Shown here: piece by piece, positions 37,660 through 46,213 of the stretch | How positions within the stretch are numbered: position 1 is the stretch's first letter | Layout of the letters: the number at the start of each line of letters is the position of its first letter | Assembly (NCBI RefSeq): GCF_001654835.1 | Contig: NZ_LXEP01000004.1 | Location: forward strand, 181,956-245,955 | Source of the DNA: Buttiauxella gaviniae ATCC 51604 | Lineage (GTDB): Bacteria; Pseudomonadota; Gammaproteobacteria; Enterobacterales; Enterobacteriaceae | Reading direction: 5' to 3' | DNA length: 64,000 nucleotides | Notes under the pieces: generated by a model | What the model saw: the letters and a program-made list of their open reading frames with translations, nothing else | Told to the model about the DNA's origin: nothing | The model's database searches: none | Made by a program: the position numbers and the translations under genes

Positions 37660-38154
37660 TTACTCAATATTCATTCTGCTGACCTGCCAGGCTGACCTTG
37701 AATAATAAATCTGATTATTCAGTTCAGGCAGGCTGTCATAGGGATAAACAACAAACATCGGGCCTTTATCACGGATACGCATATATGTTCCGTTGATTTT
37801 TAAAGCAAGGATAACGTTGTATTTCTTAAAATCACTGAGGGGAATTTCGGTGGTGTAGTCATTGAGCGCAGTGACTTTAACAACTGAACCTTTCGCCCCG
37901 ACATAATCCATGAGCTTTTGCAGTGGAATACCCGTAAAGGTAGTGCGGCCATCATACCAGGGAGAAGTGGTCTGAAAGCTGACCATACCCAATTTCTCAA
38001 GGCTGGCGAGATCAAAAACGGCTTTTCCACCTTCATTTGTATTTTCGATATTACCAGACAGCGTTAAAAGGACTTTACCGGCAGGTTTGGGAAATTCGCC
38101 CGCCCAGACCTGTGTGGAGAGCACAAAGCTTAACAGCATGACAATTAACCGCAT
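37660..38154 (-). CDS. Periplasmic molybdopterin-fold protein without cysteine
   Basis: The 164-residue protein has a signal peptide (MRLIVMLLSFVLSTQVWAGE) and a single domain resembling the oxidoreductase molybdopterin-binding fold (VLLTLSGNIENTN, then FTGIPLQKLMDYVG and ALKINGTYMRIRDKGPMFVV). It contains no cysteine, so the molybdenum-ligand Cys of the sulfite-oxidase family is missing and it probably binds a ligand instead of catalysing a redox reaction. GAGGTCAGA before the ATG at 38154 decides the start. It heads a two-gene operon with the GGDEF-EAL protein, suggesting it feeds that sensor. Confidence 0.8.
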   Translation of the reverse strand: MRLIVMLLSFVLSTQVWAGEFPKPAGKVLLTLSGNIENTNEGGKAVFDLASLEKLGMVSFQTTSPWYDGRTTFTGIPLQKLMDYVGAKGSVVKVTALNDYTTEIPLSDFKKYNVILALKINGTYMRIRDKGPMFVVYPYDSLPELNNQIYYSRSAWQVSRMNIE

Positions 38155-38172
38155 TCTGACCTCGTATTTCAA

Positions 38173-38764
38173 CCGGATGTTAAAGAATTATAATTTAGTT
38201 ACTGGGCTATTTATATATGCTCCATGGCTATTGTTGATGCAATCAGTTCACCAACACTTTAACCCATTATAATCAATAAGTTAAAAAATATTTTATTTTT
38301 TATATTGAATAAAAATGGTCGGCACCGTTATTTGATATACACAAAATAGCGGTGCGCCTGTGCAAAAAAAAACCACTTATTTACTCTTCGCAAATAAACA
38401 CACAGCAATATAAAGGTTTATTTGTTTGTGAGTCGGCAGAGATTTCACGCAAGCAATTTCCTCTCCTGGCACATAACAGACCTTTTGCGTCTGCCAAATA
38501 CAAGGCCTACTTAGAGTTACCTAAGTAGACTTTCTTAGCTTTATGGAAATATTTATGTCATTCGCCGCCTGGAATACCTCCAGAAAAGTGCTTCACTTCA
38601 TTTAATTCACTAAAACTCACCATCACTTCCAGATAATCACCTTAAGCTGTACCAGCTTCCGGTTCGTTATCAAATAAAACTGAAATGGACTTTAATGCCG
38701 ACTTATAATCTTGCTAAACACGGCCAAAAATACCCATACAATCTGTAAAGTTTTGCATATCCTT
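38173..38764. other. AT-rich gap between divergent genes
   Basis: About 590 bases, AT-rich, containing the promoters of the molybdopterin-fold gene on the minus strand. No gene is supported. Confidence 0.5.
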
Positions 38765-38795
38765 TTGACCCTCCCCTTAGGGGAAGGTCTAGAGT
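38765..38795 (+). promoter_or_regulatory. CueR-type promoter of cueP
   Basis: TTGACC (38765-38770) and TAGAGT (38790-38795) are separated by 19 bases, the over-long spacer of MerR-family promoters. The spacer holds the dyad CTCCCCTTAGGGGAAGG, very like CueR operators of copA and cueO. Copper-bound CueR would twist the spacer and activate. The 19-base spacing and dyad are seen directly. Confidence 0.88.
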
Positions 38796-38832
38796 CGAGC
38801 ACAACTCAACTCTCTTTAGAAAGGAATCATAG

Positions 38833-39375
38833 ATGAAAAGAAATATGCTGTTTGCATTACTGGCACTGAGCATCAGTGGCTCTGCAATCGCCGCTCAATC
38901 TGATGCAGAGTTTCTCGCAGCACACGGTTTAGCGGGCAAAACTACCGAGCAAATGGTGGAGGCGATCGACGGTTCGACTCAGGCGCGACCGTTGCCATAT
39001 AACGCAGGTATCACCAGCACCGAATTGAAATTGTCTGATGGAACCCACCAGTTCAGCTATCCGCTGGGTGATAAGTTCTATTTGTCTTTCGCACCTTATC
39101 TGACGCAAACCCATCCGTGCTTTAACCACAGTCTTTCTGGCTGCCGTGGCGAGCTTGCAAATACGCCGTTTGATGTGAAAGTAACGGATAAAAGCGGCAA
39201 GGTGTTGATGCAGAAAAAGATGGCCAGCCACGCGAATGGCTTTGTGGGTATCTGGTTGCCTCGTGATATCGAAGGCACGATTGAAGTGAGTTATCAGGGG
39301 AAAAAGGCCACCGCACCGATTGCGACACATACCAGTAGCCAGACCTGTTTAACCACGCTGCCGCTTCTGGGCTAA
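38833..39375 (+). CDS. cueP: Periplasmic copper-binding protein CueP
   Basis: CueP is the main periplasmic copper-binding protein of Salmonella, absent in E. coli, and delivers copper to SodC. The 180-residue protein has a signal peptide (cleavage near AIAA) and the family NHSLSG-containing segment. Cys96, Cys104 and Cys172 fall at the positions of the Salmonella copper ligands (THPCFNH, SGCRGE, SQTCLTT). A CueR-type promoter precedes it. Confidence 0.95.
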   Translation: MKRNMLFALLALSISGSAIAAQSDAEFLAAHGLAGKTTEQMVEAIDGSTQARPLPYNAGITSTELKLSDGTHQFSYPLGDKFYLSFAPYLTQTHPCFNHSLSGCRGELANTPFDVKVTDKSGKVLMQKKMASHANGFVGIWLPRDIEGTIEVSYQGKKATAPIATHTSSQTCLTTLPLLG

Positions 39376-39398
39376 TAGGAACGTTAACGTCGGATTGA

Positions 39399-39431
39399 GT
39401 TGTCGGATGTCGCTTACGCTAATCCGACAAC
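39399..39431. repeat. REP-like palindromic unit
   Basis: GTTGTCGGAT and ATCCGACAAC pair around GTCGCTTACGCTA. The form resembles E. coli REP/BIME units (TGTCGGATGCGC...). It sits between convergent cueP and the deaminase gene and may protect or terminate both transcripts. Confidence 0.7.
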
Positions 39432-39436
39432 CAACG

Positions 39437-39937
39437 TTATCTTCCCGCCCAAAACGCCTGCTGCATCGCCCTTGTCTCTTCGATAATCTCTTCTACTGGG
39501 CCAATCAATTCCACCGGTTTCTGGCAATGCTCGAAGACATATTTCGACGATACGCTCATGGTCGGGTTTTCTTGATGGCTGCCGGTCGCTTCCAGTAATT
39601 GGCTTTCATACATACCGAAAACCACGCGCCCGATATTCGCCCAGTACGCCGTTCCCGCGCACATGCAGCAAGGTTCGACGGCGGTATACAGCGTGCATTG
39701 CCATAAATATTCGGCGGTGTAATTGGTTGCCGCAATGCGCGCAAGTGTTGATTCCGCATGGTTTACCGTGTCGATATTGCACTGTTCAAGCAACACCGTT
39801 TCGTTATCTGGCGCGACTAATAGCGCACCAAACGGATGGTGCCCAAGCGCCATCGCCCGTTCTGCCACCGCATTGGAGCGGCGCAGGTGGCGCAAAATTT
39901 GCTCTTTACTTGGTGCAGGCCCACGTTTTAATGACAT
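39437..39937 (-). CDS. Nucleoside/nucleobase deaminase (cytidine deaminase fold)
   Basis: The 166-residue protein has the zinc-deaminase motifs NHAESTLAR (HAE) and EPCCMCAG (PCxxC), with HPFGALLV at the start of the fold. It resembles guanine deaminase/tRNA adenosine deaminase relatives. It is the last gene of an ABC transporter operon, with 12 bases between, so the imported compound is probably a deaminable base or related ring. The true substrate is unknown. Confidence 0.88.
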   Translation of the reverse strand: MSLKRGPAPSKEQILRHLRRSNAVAERAMALGHHPFGALLVAPDNETVLLEQCNIDTVNHAESTLARIAATNYTAEYLWQCTLYTAVEPCCMCAGTAYWANIGRVVFGMYESQLLEATGSHQENPTMSVSSKYVFEHCQKPVELIGPVEEIIEETRAMQQAFWAGR

Positions 39938-39949
39938 GTTTTTCCTTCC

Positions 39950-40708
39950 TTATTTTGTATCGAGGCTCCACGGGAACAGCCGTTTTTGCAGCCAGCTCAC
40001 CAGCCCGTAAAGCGTCAGGCTACACACCACCAGCAAGAACAAACTGGCGAAAGCCAAGGGGATTTTGAACGATGATGTGCTGAATAAAATCAGGTAACCC
40101 AGGCCCTGGTCGGCTGCAACAAACTCCGCGACTACTGCCCCGATAATCGACAGCGTAATCGCTACTTTTAATGCGCTGAAAATATACGGCACCGCATAAG
40201 GCATGCGGATTTGCCAGTATTCGCGGTTGCGTGGCGCACGTAATGTCTTCGACAGCTCAAGCAATTCGGACGGCACGGAGTTCATCCCTGTCGCCGTAGA
40301 AATTACCAGTGGGAAGAAGGAGATAAGTGTAGTGATTACCACTCGTGGCAGCATGCAGGAACCCAGGGTCACGACAATAATTGGCGCAATCGCCACTACC
40401 GGTGTGGACTGAATCACAATCAGCCACGGCAGTACCAGGCGGGCGAGCAATTTAGAGCTGACAATCGCAATGGCCAGCGGCAGCGCAATCACAATCGCCA
40501 GCAGGAAACCGCTCAGCGCCACGCTTAATGTTGCAAGGATATGTGTCGCCCAGCGTCCGGCATCTAACGTGCTTACTGAAGCAAAAATGGCCGATGGCGA
40601 AGGCAGAATAAACACCGGGATGGCTAATAATTTACACGCCCCTTCCCACAGCAAAACCGCCACCACCAACGCCAGCAGCGCGATGTACCTTTCCAGAAAC
40701 GCTTTCAT
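39950..40708 (-). CDS. ABC transporter permease (SsuC/TauC/ThiX type)
   Basis: The 252-residue protein has six hydrophobic segments and the inner-membrane EAA loop (MNSVPSELLELSKTLRAPRN). It overlaps the ATPase gene by four bases. The group imports sulfonates, taurine or pyrimidine precursors. Confidence 0.9.
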   Translation of the reverse strand: MKAFLERYIALLALVVAVLLWEGACKLLAIPVFILPSPSAIFASVSTLDAGRWATHILATLSVALSGFLLAIVIALPLAIAIVSSKLLARLVLPWLIVIQSTPVVAIAPIIVVTLGSCMLPRVVITTLISFFPLVISTATGMNSVPSELLELSKTLRAPRNREYWQIRMPYAVPYIFSALKVAITLSIIGAVVAEFVAADQGLGYLILFSTSSFKIPLAFASLFLLVVCSLTLYGLVSWLQKRLFPWSLDTK

Positions 40709-41484
40709 GCAGGCTCCTTGCGGCGGCTGAAGACTTTGTGGCGGATGTCCGCCGTTAACTCATGGAATAGCGGATGGTTGAGTGTTTCCTCATCTCTTGG
40801 GCGTGCCAGCGGCACATCTATAATTTCACTCACGCGGCCCGGGCGAGCGCTCATCACCACGATGCGGTCAGAAAGCAGCAGCGCTTCCTGAATCGAGTGG
40901 GTGACGAACAGCACCGTTTTCGGGCGTTCGTTCCAGATACGCATGAGCTCGAAACTCATTTCATCGCGGGTCAGCGAATCGAGGGCGGAAAACGGTTCGT
41001 CCATCAGCAAAATATCCGGGTCATGCAGTAACGAACGGGCGATGGAAACGCGCTGCTGCATGCCGCCCGACAGCTCCGCCGGGCGTTTATTGGCAAACTG
41101 CGTCAGACCGGTCATTTCCAGCAGTTCATGCCCGCGCGCCATATCTTTAGCATCCACGCGGCCATACTTGTGTTTCATCGGAAACGTGATGTTATCGAGC
41201 ACGGTGAGCCACGGCAGCAGCGTCGGTTTCTGGAACACAAACCCCATTTCATCGCGTGGTTCGGTCACCGGTTTGCCATACACCGAAATGGTGCCGCTGC
41301 TCGGTTTCAAAAGCCCGGCAATCAGGCGCAAAATGGTCGATTTCCCGCAGCCTGACGGGCCAATAAACGAGACAAATTCATGGCGGCGTAGCGTCAGATT
41401 GACCTCGTCCAGCGCGGTGACCTGCGTGCCATCTGCGGATATAAATGTCTGATTAACATGACTCAACTCTATTACAGGCTGCAT
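40705..41484 (-). CDS. ABC transporter ATP-binding protein (SsuB/TauB type)
   Basis: The 259-residue protein has Walker A GPSGCGKST, Q-loop FVFQKPTLLPW, signature LSGGMQQR, Walker B ILLMDEPFSALD and H-loop VTHS. It lies nine bases after the binding protein gene and is in operon with the permease and deaminase. Confidence 0.95.
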   Translation of the reverse strand: MQPVIELSHVNQTFISADGTQVTALDEVNLTLRRHEFVSFIGPSGCGKSTILRLIAGLLKPSSGTISVYGKPVTEPRDEMGFVFQKPTLLPWLTVLDNITFPMKHKYGRVDAKDMARGHELLEMTGLTQFANKRPAELSGGMQQRVSIARSLLHDPDILLMDEPFSALDSLTRDEMSFELMRIWNERPKTVLFVTHSIQEALLLSDRIVVMSARPGRVSEIIDVPLARPRDEETLNHPLFHELTADIRHKVFSRRKEPA

Positions 41485-41493
41485 GGCATTCCC

Positions 41494-42480
41494 TTATTTG
41501 GCGAGATAACTACGGTCGACCAGCGTTTCCGGGTTCACTTTATCGAGTGGATATTTCATTGATTTCGCCACCCATTCCCAGGTGTGTTGCAGAAGCGTCG
41601 GGTCGAATTGCCCCAGCCCATCGCGCTGGCTGATTTCGTTGTTAATCAGCGGTTTTGTTACGTTAAAGTCCGCTTCCAGCATTGCGACGTCGGCTTCTGG
41701 CACCATGGCTTTTTGATCAGCAGCCGCTTTGTCCGGGTGGGCAAGGCTAAACTCGATAGACTTTTTTGAAGCTCGGACGAAACGCGCTACAACATCCGGC
41801 TTTTCTTTGATGAGTTTGTCGGAGGCAAAGAACGACAGGCCGTATCCATCGAGACCGTAATCGGTCCACGCCAGTTCGAGCGGTTTTTTACCGACCTGAG
41901 TCAGCGTCGCTTCTATACTCGGGCGATTAGTTGACCACACCACCACGCCATCAACACGCCCCTGCGCCAGCATTGGCACCAGCGTGCCAGGATCTGCTTT
42001 GATCTGTTTTACGCTATCGGGATCAACGCCATTGTTTTCCAGCATGATGGGCAACAACGCATTAGAAGCAGAGAACGTCGGGATGCCCAACGTTTTGCCT
42101 TTCAGGCTTTTCATATCGGTCACGCCGCTGCCCTGCCAGGAGTAAATGGCATCCGGCTGTTTTGAGTAGATGCTCATGATAGCTTTAACTGGAATGCCAC
42201 CTTCAGCTTGCGCCATCATTAAAGAAGCAATCCCGCCAGTGCCGACATCGGCGGCTCCGGAGGCAATTTTGGTCAGCGTATCGCTGCTGCCACGACCTGG
42301 TAAAATGGTGACATCCAGCCCTTCCGCTGCGTAAAACCCTTCCTGCACGCCAACAAAGACAAAGGCTTTGTCACCGCCATTCGGCATCCAGTCGAGTTGC
42401 AGTTTTAATTTATCCGCAGCGGCGGCATGCGCACTTATCAGTGCCAGAGCTACAGCAGTTGTCAGTCGAATCACACGCAT
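41494..42480 (-). CDS. NMT1/THI5-like ABC substrate-binding protein
   Basis: The 328-residue protein has a signal peptide (MRVIRLTTAVALALISAHAA, cleavage near AAA-D) and the family core LKLQLDWMPNGGDKAFVFVG with a Trp typical of HMP-pyrimidine or sulfonate binders. The start at 42480 follows GAGGAT; an upstream in-frame start at 42567 has no signal character. It is the first gene of a four-gene import and deamination operon. The ligand is unknown; a pyrimidine or purine is suggested by the deaminase. Confidence 0.88.
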   Translation of the reverse strand: MRVIRLTTAVALALISAHAAAADKLKLQLDWMPNGGDKAFVFVGVQEGFYAAEGLDVTILPGRGSSDTLTKIASGAADVGTGGIASLMMAQAEGGIPVKAIMSIYSKQPDAIYSWQGSGVTDMKSLKGKTLGIPTFSASNALLPIMLENNGVDPDSVKQIKADPGTLVPMLAQGRVDGVVVWSTNRPSIEATLTQVGKKPLELAWTDYGLDGYGLSFFASDKLIKEKPDVVARFVRASKKSIEFSLAHPDKAAADQKAMVPEADVAMLEADFNVTKPLINNEISQRDGLGQFDPTLLQHTWEWVAKSMKYPLDKVNPETLVDRSYLAK

Positions 42481-42739
42481 GCGTTTATCCTCAAAATTGA
42501 TCGAATTGGCCCGGTGGGCAGATGTGAAACATTTGTCACAACGGTTAGAAACTTTTGTTTCAAACATACGAGTAGCATGGTCAAAAGTTAAAATAGGAAA
42601 ATCTTATAACCAGCTAAAAAGCAGGCATTTAGCCACCAAATAGAGCTGTCTTCTTTATTCTCAGGCCATAGGGGTATACCGTGTTGAGCATTAGAAACAT
42701 CTCAACCGAAACACTCGGTTCAAAGAATGAGGATTGATT

Positions 42740-43714
42740 ATGAAAGCGGTAGTACTTGAACAAGTTGAAGGCCAGACGCAAGCCGAAGTGAAGCAATTTT
42801 CAGCTCCGGCGGCAGAGTTGGGCAATGTGCTGGTCGATGTTGAGTGGTCAAGCCTGAACTATAAAGATGCGCTGGCGATTACCGGCAAAGGCAAAATTAT
42901 CCGTAACTTCCCGATGGTGCCTGGCATTGATTTCGCAGGCCGTGTGGCGAGCAGCGATGATGCTGCTTTCAGCGCAGGTCAGGAAGTGGTGTTGACCGGC
43001 TGGGGCGTGGGCGAAAACCATTGGGGCGGCCTTGCCGAGCAAGCGCGTGTTAAGTCTGAGTGGCTGGTTGCGCTGCCTGCGGGTTTAACCGCACGCAAAG
43101 CGATGATCGTCGGCACCGCAGGCTTTACCGCGATGCTATGCGTGATGGCGCTGGAAGAAGCCGGTGTGACGCCAGAAAGTGGTGAAGTCGTGGTGACCGG
43201 TGCCAGCGGCGGTGTGGGCAGTACCGCCATCGCCCTGCTGCATGCGTTGGGCTACCAGGTTGTCGCGGTTTCTGGCCGTGAATCAACGCATGACTACCTG
43301 CGCCAGTTGGGTGCCAGCCGCATTCTGCCGCGCAGTGAGTTTGCTGAGACTCGCCCGCTGGAGAAACAAGTGTGGGCCGGTGCGGTAGATACAGTGGGCG
43401 GCAACGTGCTCGCCAAACTGCTGGCACAGATGAACTACTCCGGCTGTGTTGCGGCCTGTGGTCTGGCGGGTGGCTTCTCACTGCCAACGACAGTGATGCC
43501 ATTTATTCTGCGTAATGTGCGCCTGCAAGGTGTGGATTCAGTGAGTGCGCCGATTGAACGCCGAGTTGCCGCGTGGGAGCGTCTGGCCAAATTGCTGCCA
43601 GAGAGTTTCTATGAGACGGCGACGACCGAGATTAGTCTGGAGCAGGCACCGAAATTCGCCGAGGACATTATGAATAATGCGGTTCAGGGGCGGACGCTGG
43701 TGAAAGTTAGTTAA
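42740..43714 (+). CDS. acuI: Acrylyl-CoA reductase AcuI (YhdH)
   Basis: AcuI reduces acryloyl-CoA to propionyl-CoA with NADPH. The 324-residue MDR-family protein contains SSLNYKDALAITGKGKI, PGIDFAGRV, a GASGGVGSTAIALL Rossmann motif and DTVGGNVLAKLL. Length and motifs match E. coli YhdH. AATGAGGATTGATT precedes the ATG; an in-frame TTG two codons earlier is less likely. In E. coli the gene is elsewhere, so its place here reflects rearrangement. Confidence 0.95.
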   Translation: MKAVVLEQVEGQTQAEVKQFSAPAAELGNVLVDVEWSSLNYKDALAITGKGKIIRNFPMVPGIDFAGRVASSDDAAFSAGQEVVLTGWGVGENHWGGLAEQARVKSEWLVALPAGLTARKAMIVGTAGFTAMLCVMALEEAGVTPESGEVVVTGASGGVGSTAIALLHALGYQVVAVSGRESTHDYLRQLGASRILPRSEFAETRPLEKQVWAGAVDTVGGNVLAKLLAQMNYSGCVAACGLAGGFSLPTTVMPFILRNVRLQGVDSVSAPIERRVAAWERLAKLLPESFYETATTEISLEQAPKFAEDIMNNAVQGRTLVKVS

Positions 43715-43775
43715 CGTTTTAGGGATCGGGGGTTTCCGTTCACCCTGGTGTGTGGTTCCTATTACGAAACGGTAA

Positions 43776-43799
43776 TTTTCCGTTCACCTGAACGGAAAA
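43776..43799. terminator. Bidirectional terminator between acuI and cobT
   Basis: TTTTCCGTTCA and TGAACGGAAAA pair perfectly over 11 bases with a two-base CC centre. A second, larger dyad encloses it (GGGATCG at 43722-43728 with CGATCCC at 43803-43809, and GTTTCCGTTCA at 43732-43742). It serves convergent acuI and cobT. Confidence 0.8.
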
Positions 43800-43826
43800 C
43801 CTCGATCCCCTCTTAAGCGATACAAA

Positions 43827-44879
43827 TCACCCAGGCAACACAATATTGCTGTCTGCCAGCGATCCCATATTGTTATGCATCGCACACGCCGCATCGACAA
43901 TATGCATCGCCAGTGCAGCACCACTGCCCTCGCCTAAACGCATCCCCATCTGCAAATACGGCTCCAGACCTAACTTGTTCATCGCGATCACTGCACCTTT
44001 TTCCGCCGATAAATGCGAAGGAATTAAGTAATCACGCACGCCTGGTGCAATCTGGCAGGCAGCTAGTGCTGAGGCATACGACAGGAAACCATCGAGCACA
44101 ACCGGCAGGCCAGCTGCTGCCGCGCCGAGCATCACGCCCGTCATGCCGACCAGGTCAAAACCACCGACTTTTGCCAGTACGTCGATACCGTCCGCCGCAT
44201 CTGGCTGATTGGTTTCGATAGCTTTGCGTACCACGGCAATCTTGTGGTGCAGTTTGTCACCAGGGAAGTTAGCCCCCATGCCCACCACATCATCGGGTGA
44301 GCTGTCGGTTAATACGCTGACCATCGCCGCTGCTGGGGTGGTATTTGCCATGCCCAGTTCACCCACACCAAACAGCGTGACACCTTCTGCGGCTTTCTGC
44401 ATGGTGAGTTGCATGCTAGCCAGCAGTAAGTTTTCAGCTTGCTCACGGCTCATCGCCGGGCCTTGGGCAATGTTGCCACTGCCACGCGCCACTTTCATGT
44501 CCAGCACGCCAGGCAGTGCATCGCTGTCGATACCGACATCTACCACGTGAATTTCGGCACTCACGGTCGCGCCCAATACGCAAACGCCAGTGTTATGGCG
44601 CGTCATATTCATCGCCTGAATTGCGGTGACGATTTGCGGGGAAATCGCCACGCCTTCTGCGTACACACCGTGGTCAGCACACATCACGAGAATGGCTTTG
44701 CGTTCGGTGTTCAGGCCATTTTTCATGCCCGGCATTCCCGCCAGTTGCACCGCTAACGCTTCGAGGCGCCCAAGGCTGCCAAACGGTTTTAGCAGGCCGT
44801 CGATATGTTGTTGTGCGCGAGCCATTGCATCGCTATCAAGCGGGGAAATTGTTGCCAAAAGGGAGTTCAGTGTTTGCAT
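43827..44879 (-). CDS. cobT: Nicotinate-nucleotide:DMB phosphoribosyltransferase CobT
   Basis: CobT makes alpha-ribazole phosphate from nicotinate mononucleotide and 5,6-dimethylbenzimidazole. The 350-residue protein has [20 protein letters not shown]-like [13 protein letters not shown] and the C-terminal [17 protein letters not shown] with the catalytic Glu. It is the last gene of the operon. Confidence 0.97.
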   Translation of the reverse strand: MQTLNSLLATISPLDSDAMARAQQHIDGLLKPFGSLGRLEALAVQLAGMPGMKNGLNTERKAILVMCADHGVYAEGVAISPQIVTAIQAMNMTRHNTGVCVLGATVSAEIHVVDVGIDSDALPGVLDMKVARGSGNIAQGPAMSREQAENLLLASMQLTMQKAAEGVTLFGVGELGMANTTPAAAMVSVLTDSSPDDVVGMGANFPGDKLHHKIAVVRKAIETNQPDAADGIDVLAKVGGFDLVGMTGVMLGAAAAGLPVVLDGFLSYASALAACQIAPGVRDYLIPSHLSAEKGAVIAMNKLGLEPYLQMGMRLGEGSGAALAMHIVDAACAMHNNMGSLADSNIVLPG

Positions 44880-44927
44880 TTTTTATTCTCAGATTCACAT
44901 GGGTAATAATTATTTGGGTGGAGACAA

Positions 44928-45674
44928 TCAACGCAGCAGCGCCAGTAAAAACACCACTTCGCCCAGTTCAATCGCCGCACCGAGCGTGTCACCGGTCTGC
45001 CCGCCAAGCGTGCGCTTCAACATCAGGCCAAGGCCATACATCGCCAGTATGGTGATGACCAGTGCCAGCAGCCCGGAAGCTGGCAGCAGAACCGTGCACA
45101 GCACCGCGCCACCGATCAGCGTCAGCAATGCCTGCGTACCGGTCACTTTGCCGATAAACAGATTGCCCAGCCCTTGCTCACGCGCATATTTATGGTTGTA
45201 CATCAGCAACACACAAGCACTGCGCCCGGCAACAGAAGCCGCCGCCAGCACCATCAACATATTGTTGCCGCGCAGCGAAAGTTCGCTGACCACCAGCACT
45301 TTGGTGACAATCACAAAGATCAGCGCCAGCCCACCGTGCGTGCCAAGGCGACTATCGCGCATGATTTCCAGCATCCGGTCACGGGTCCGCGCCGAGAAAA
45401 TGCCATCGCATGTATCGGCCAGGCCATCGAGATGAAAACCACCGGTCAAAAGCGCGAGCGCCAGCACATAACCCATTGCGGCTAAAGGTAAACCCGCCCA
45501 GGGTTGCAGCAGCGTAAACACGCCTCCAGCCAAAGCGCCCAGCAGCAGGCCAACAAACGGAAACGTCACGATACCGCGCACGTACTGGTGCGTTTCGATA
45601 CCATCCGCCCAGCGCGCGCGCACCGGAATACGGCTCATAAACTGCAAAGTGGCGAAGAACAAACGGAAGATCAT
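44928..45674 (-). CDS. cobS: Cobalamin synthase CobS
   Basis: CobS joins adenosylcobinamide-GDP to alpha-ribazole (phosphate) in the inner membrane. The 248-residue protein has multiple membrane segments and the family motif [17 protein letters not shown], with catalytic Asp residues. It overlaps cobU by four bases. Confidence 0.97.
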   Translation of the reverse strand: MIFRLFFATLQFMSRIPVRARWADGIETHQYVRGIVTFPFVGLLLGALAGGVFTLLQPWAGLPLAAMGYVLALALLTGGFHLDGLADTCDGIFSARTRDRMLEIMRDSRLGTHGGLALIFVIVTKVLVVSELSLRGNNMLMVLAAASVAGRSACVLLMYNHKYAREQGLGNLFIGKVTGTQALLTLIGGAVLCTVLLPASGLLALVITILAMYGLGLMLKRTLGGQTGDTLGAAIELGEVVFLLALLR

Positions 45675-46213
45675 TTAATTTTTACTCCAATCCCTGAAAC
45701 AACCAGCCAGACCTCGTCGGCACGCTGGGCCAGCCGCTGGTTAACACGCCCGGCGATATCGCGGAAATGCCGCGCCAGGCGGTTTTCCGGCACAATGCCC
45801 ATCCCTACTTCGTTGGTGACCAGAATCACCTCCGCAGGGCTTGATTCACAGGCCGCCAGCAAAATGTCTATTTGCTGATTCACCACCTGTTCCATCGACT
45901 CAAAATCCCAGTCGTCTTCAGGTTTATCGCCCGCCGCGTCATACATCACGTTGGTGATAAGCGTGGTGATGCACTCCAGCAGTACGGCCTCATGGCGCTG
46001 GTTTTGCTGATGAATCACCGTGTCTAAATCACGATACTGCTCAACGGTTTGCCAGTGTGCCGGGCGACTGTCGCGGTGATGCGCAATTCGCTGTTCCATT
46101 TCAGCGTCGAAAATTTTCGACGTGGCGATATACAGCACACGCTCAAAGTTTGCCGCCAGTTGTTCGGCGTGGCGGCTTTTCCCGCTGCGTGCGCCGCCTG
46201 TGACTAATTTCAT
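45671..46213 (-). CDS. cobU: Adenosylcobinamide kinase/guanylyltransferase CobU
   Basis: CobU phosphorylates adenosylcobinamide and adds GMP. The 180-residue protein begins [20 protein letters not shown] (P-loop) and has [11 protein letters not shown] containing the guanylylated His, and [15 protein letters not shown]. It overlaps cbiP by four bases. Confidence 0.97.
   Translation of the reverse strand: MKLVTGGARSGKSRHAEQLAANFERVLYIATSKIFDAEMEQRIAHHRDSRPAHWQTVEQYRDLDTVIHQQNQRHEAVLLECITTLITNVMYDAAGDKPEDDWDFESMEQVVNQQIDILLAACESSPAEVILVTNEVGMGIVPENRLARHFRDIAGRVNQRLAQRADEVWLVVSGIGVKIK

Noticed and set aside
25483..43714. Accessory DNA after tRNA-Asn as an integrated genomic island
   Set aside because: tRNA-Asn genes are common integration sites, but I see no integrase gene and no second copy of the tRNA 3' end to the right. 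The region looks like piecemeal acquisition rather than one island.
44626..45435. Long plus-strand frame antisense to cobT and cobS
   Set aside because: It is Ser/Arg/Pro-rich and arises from the codon bias of the GC-rich cob genes on the other strand.
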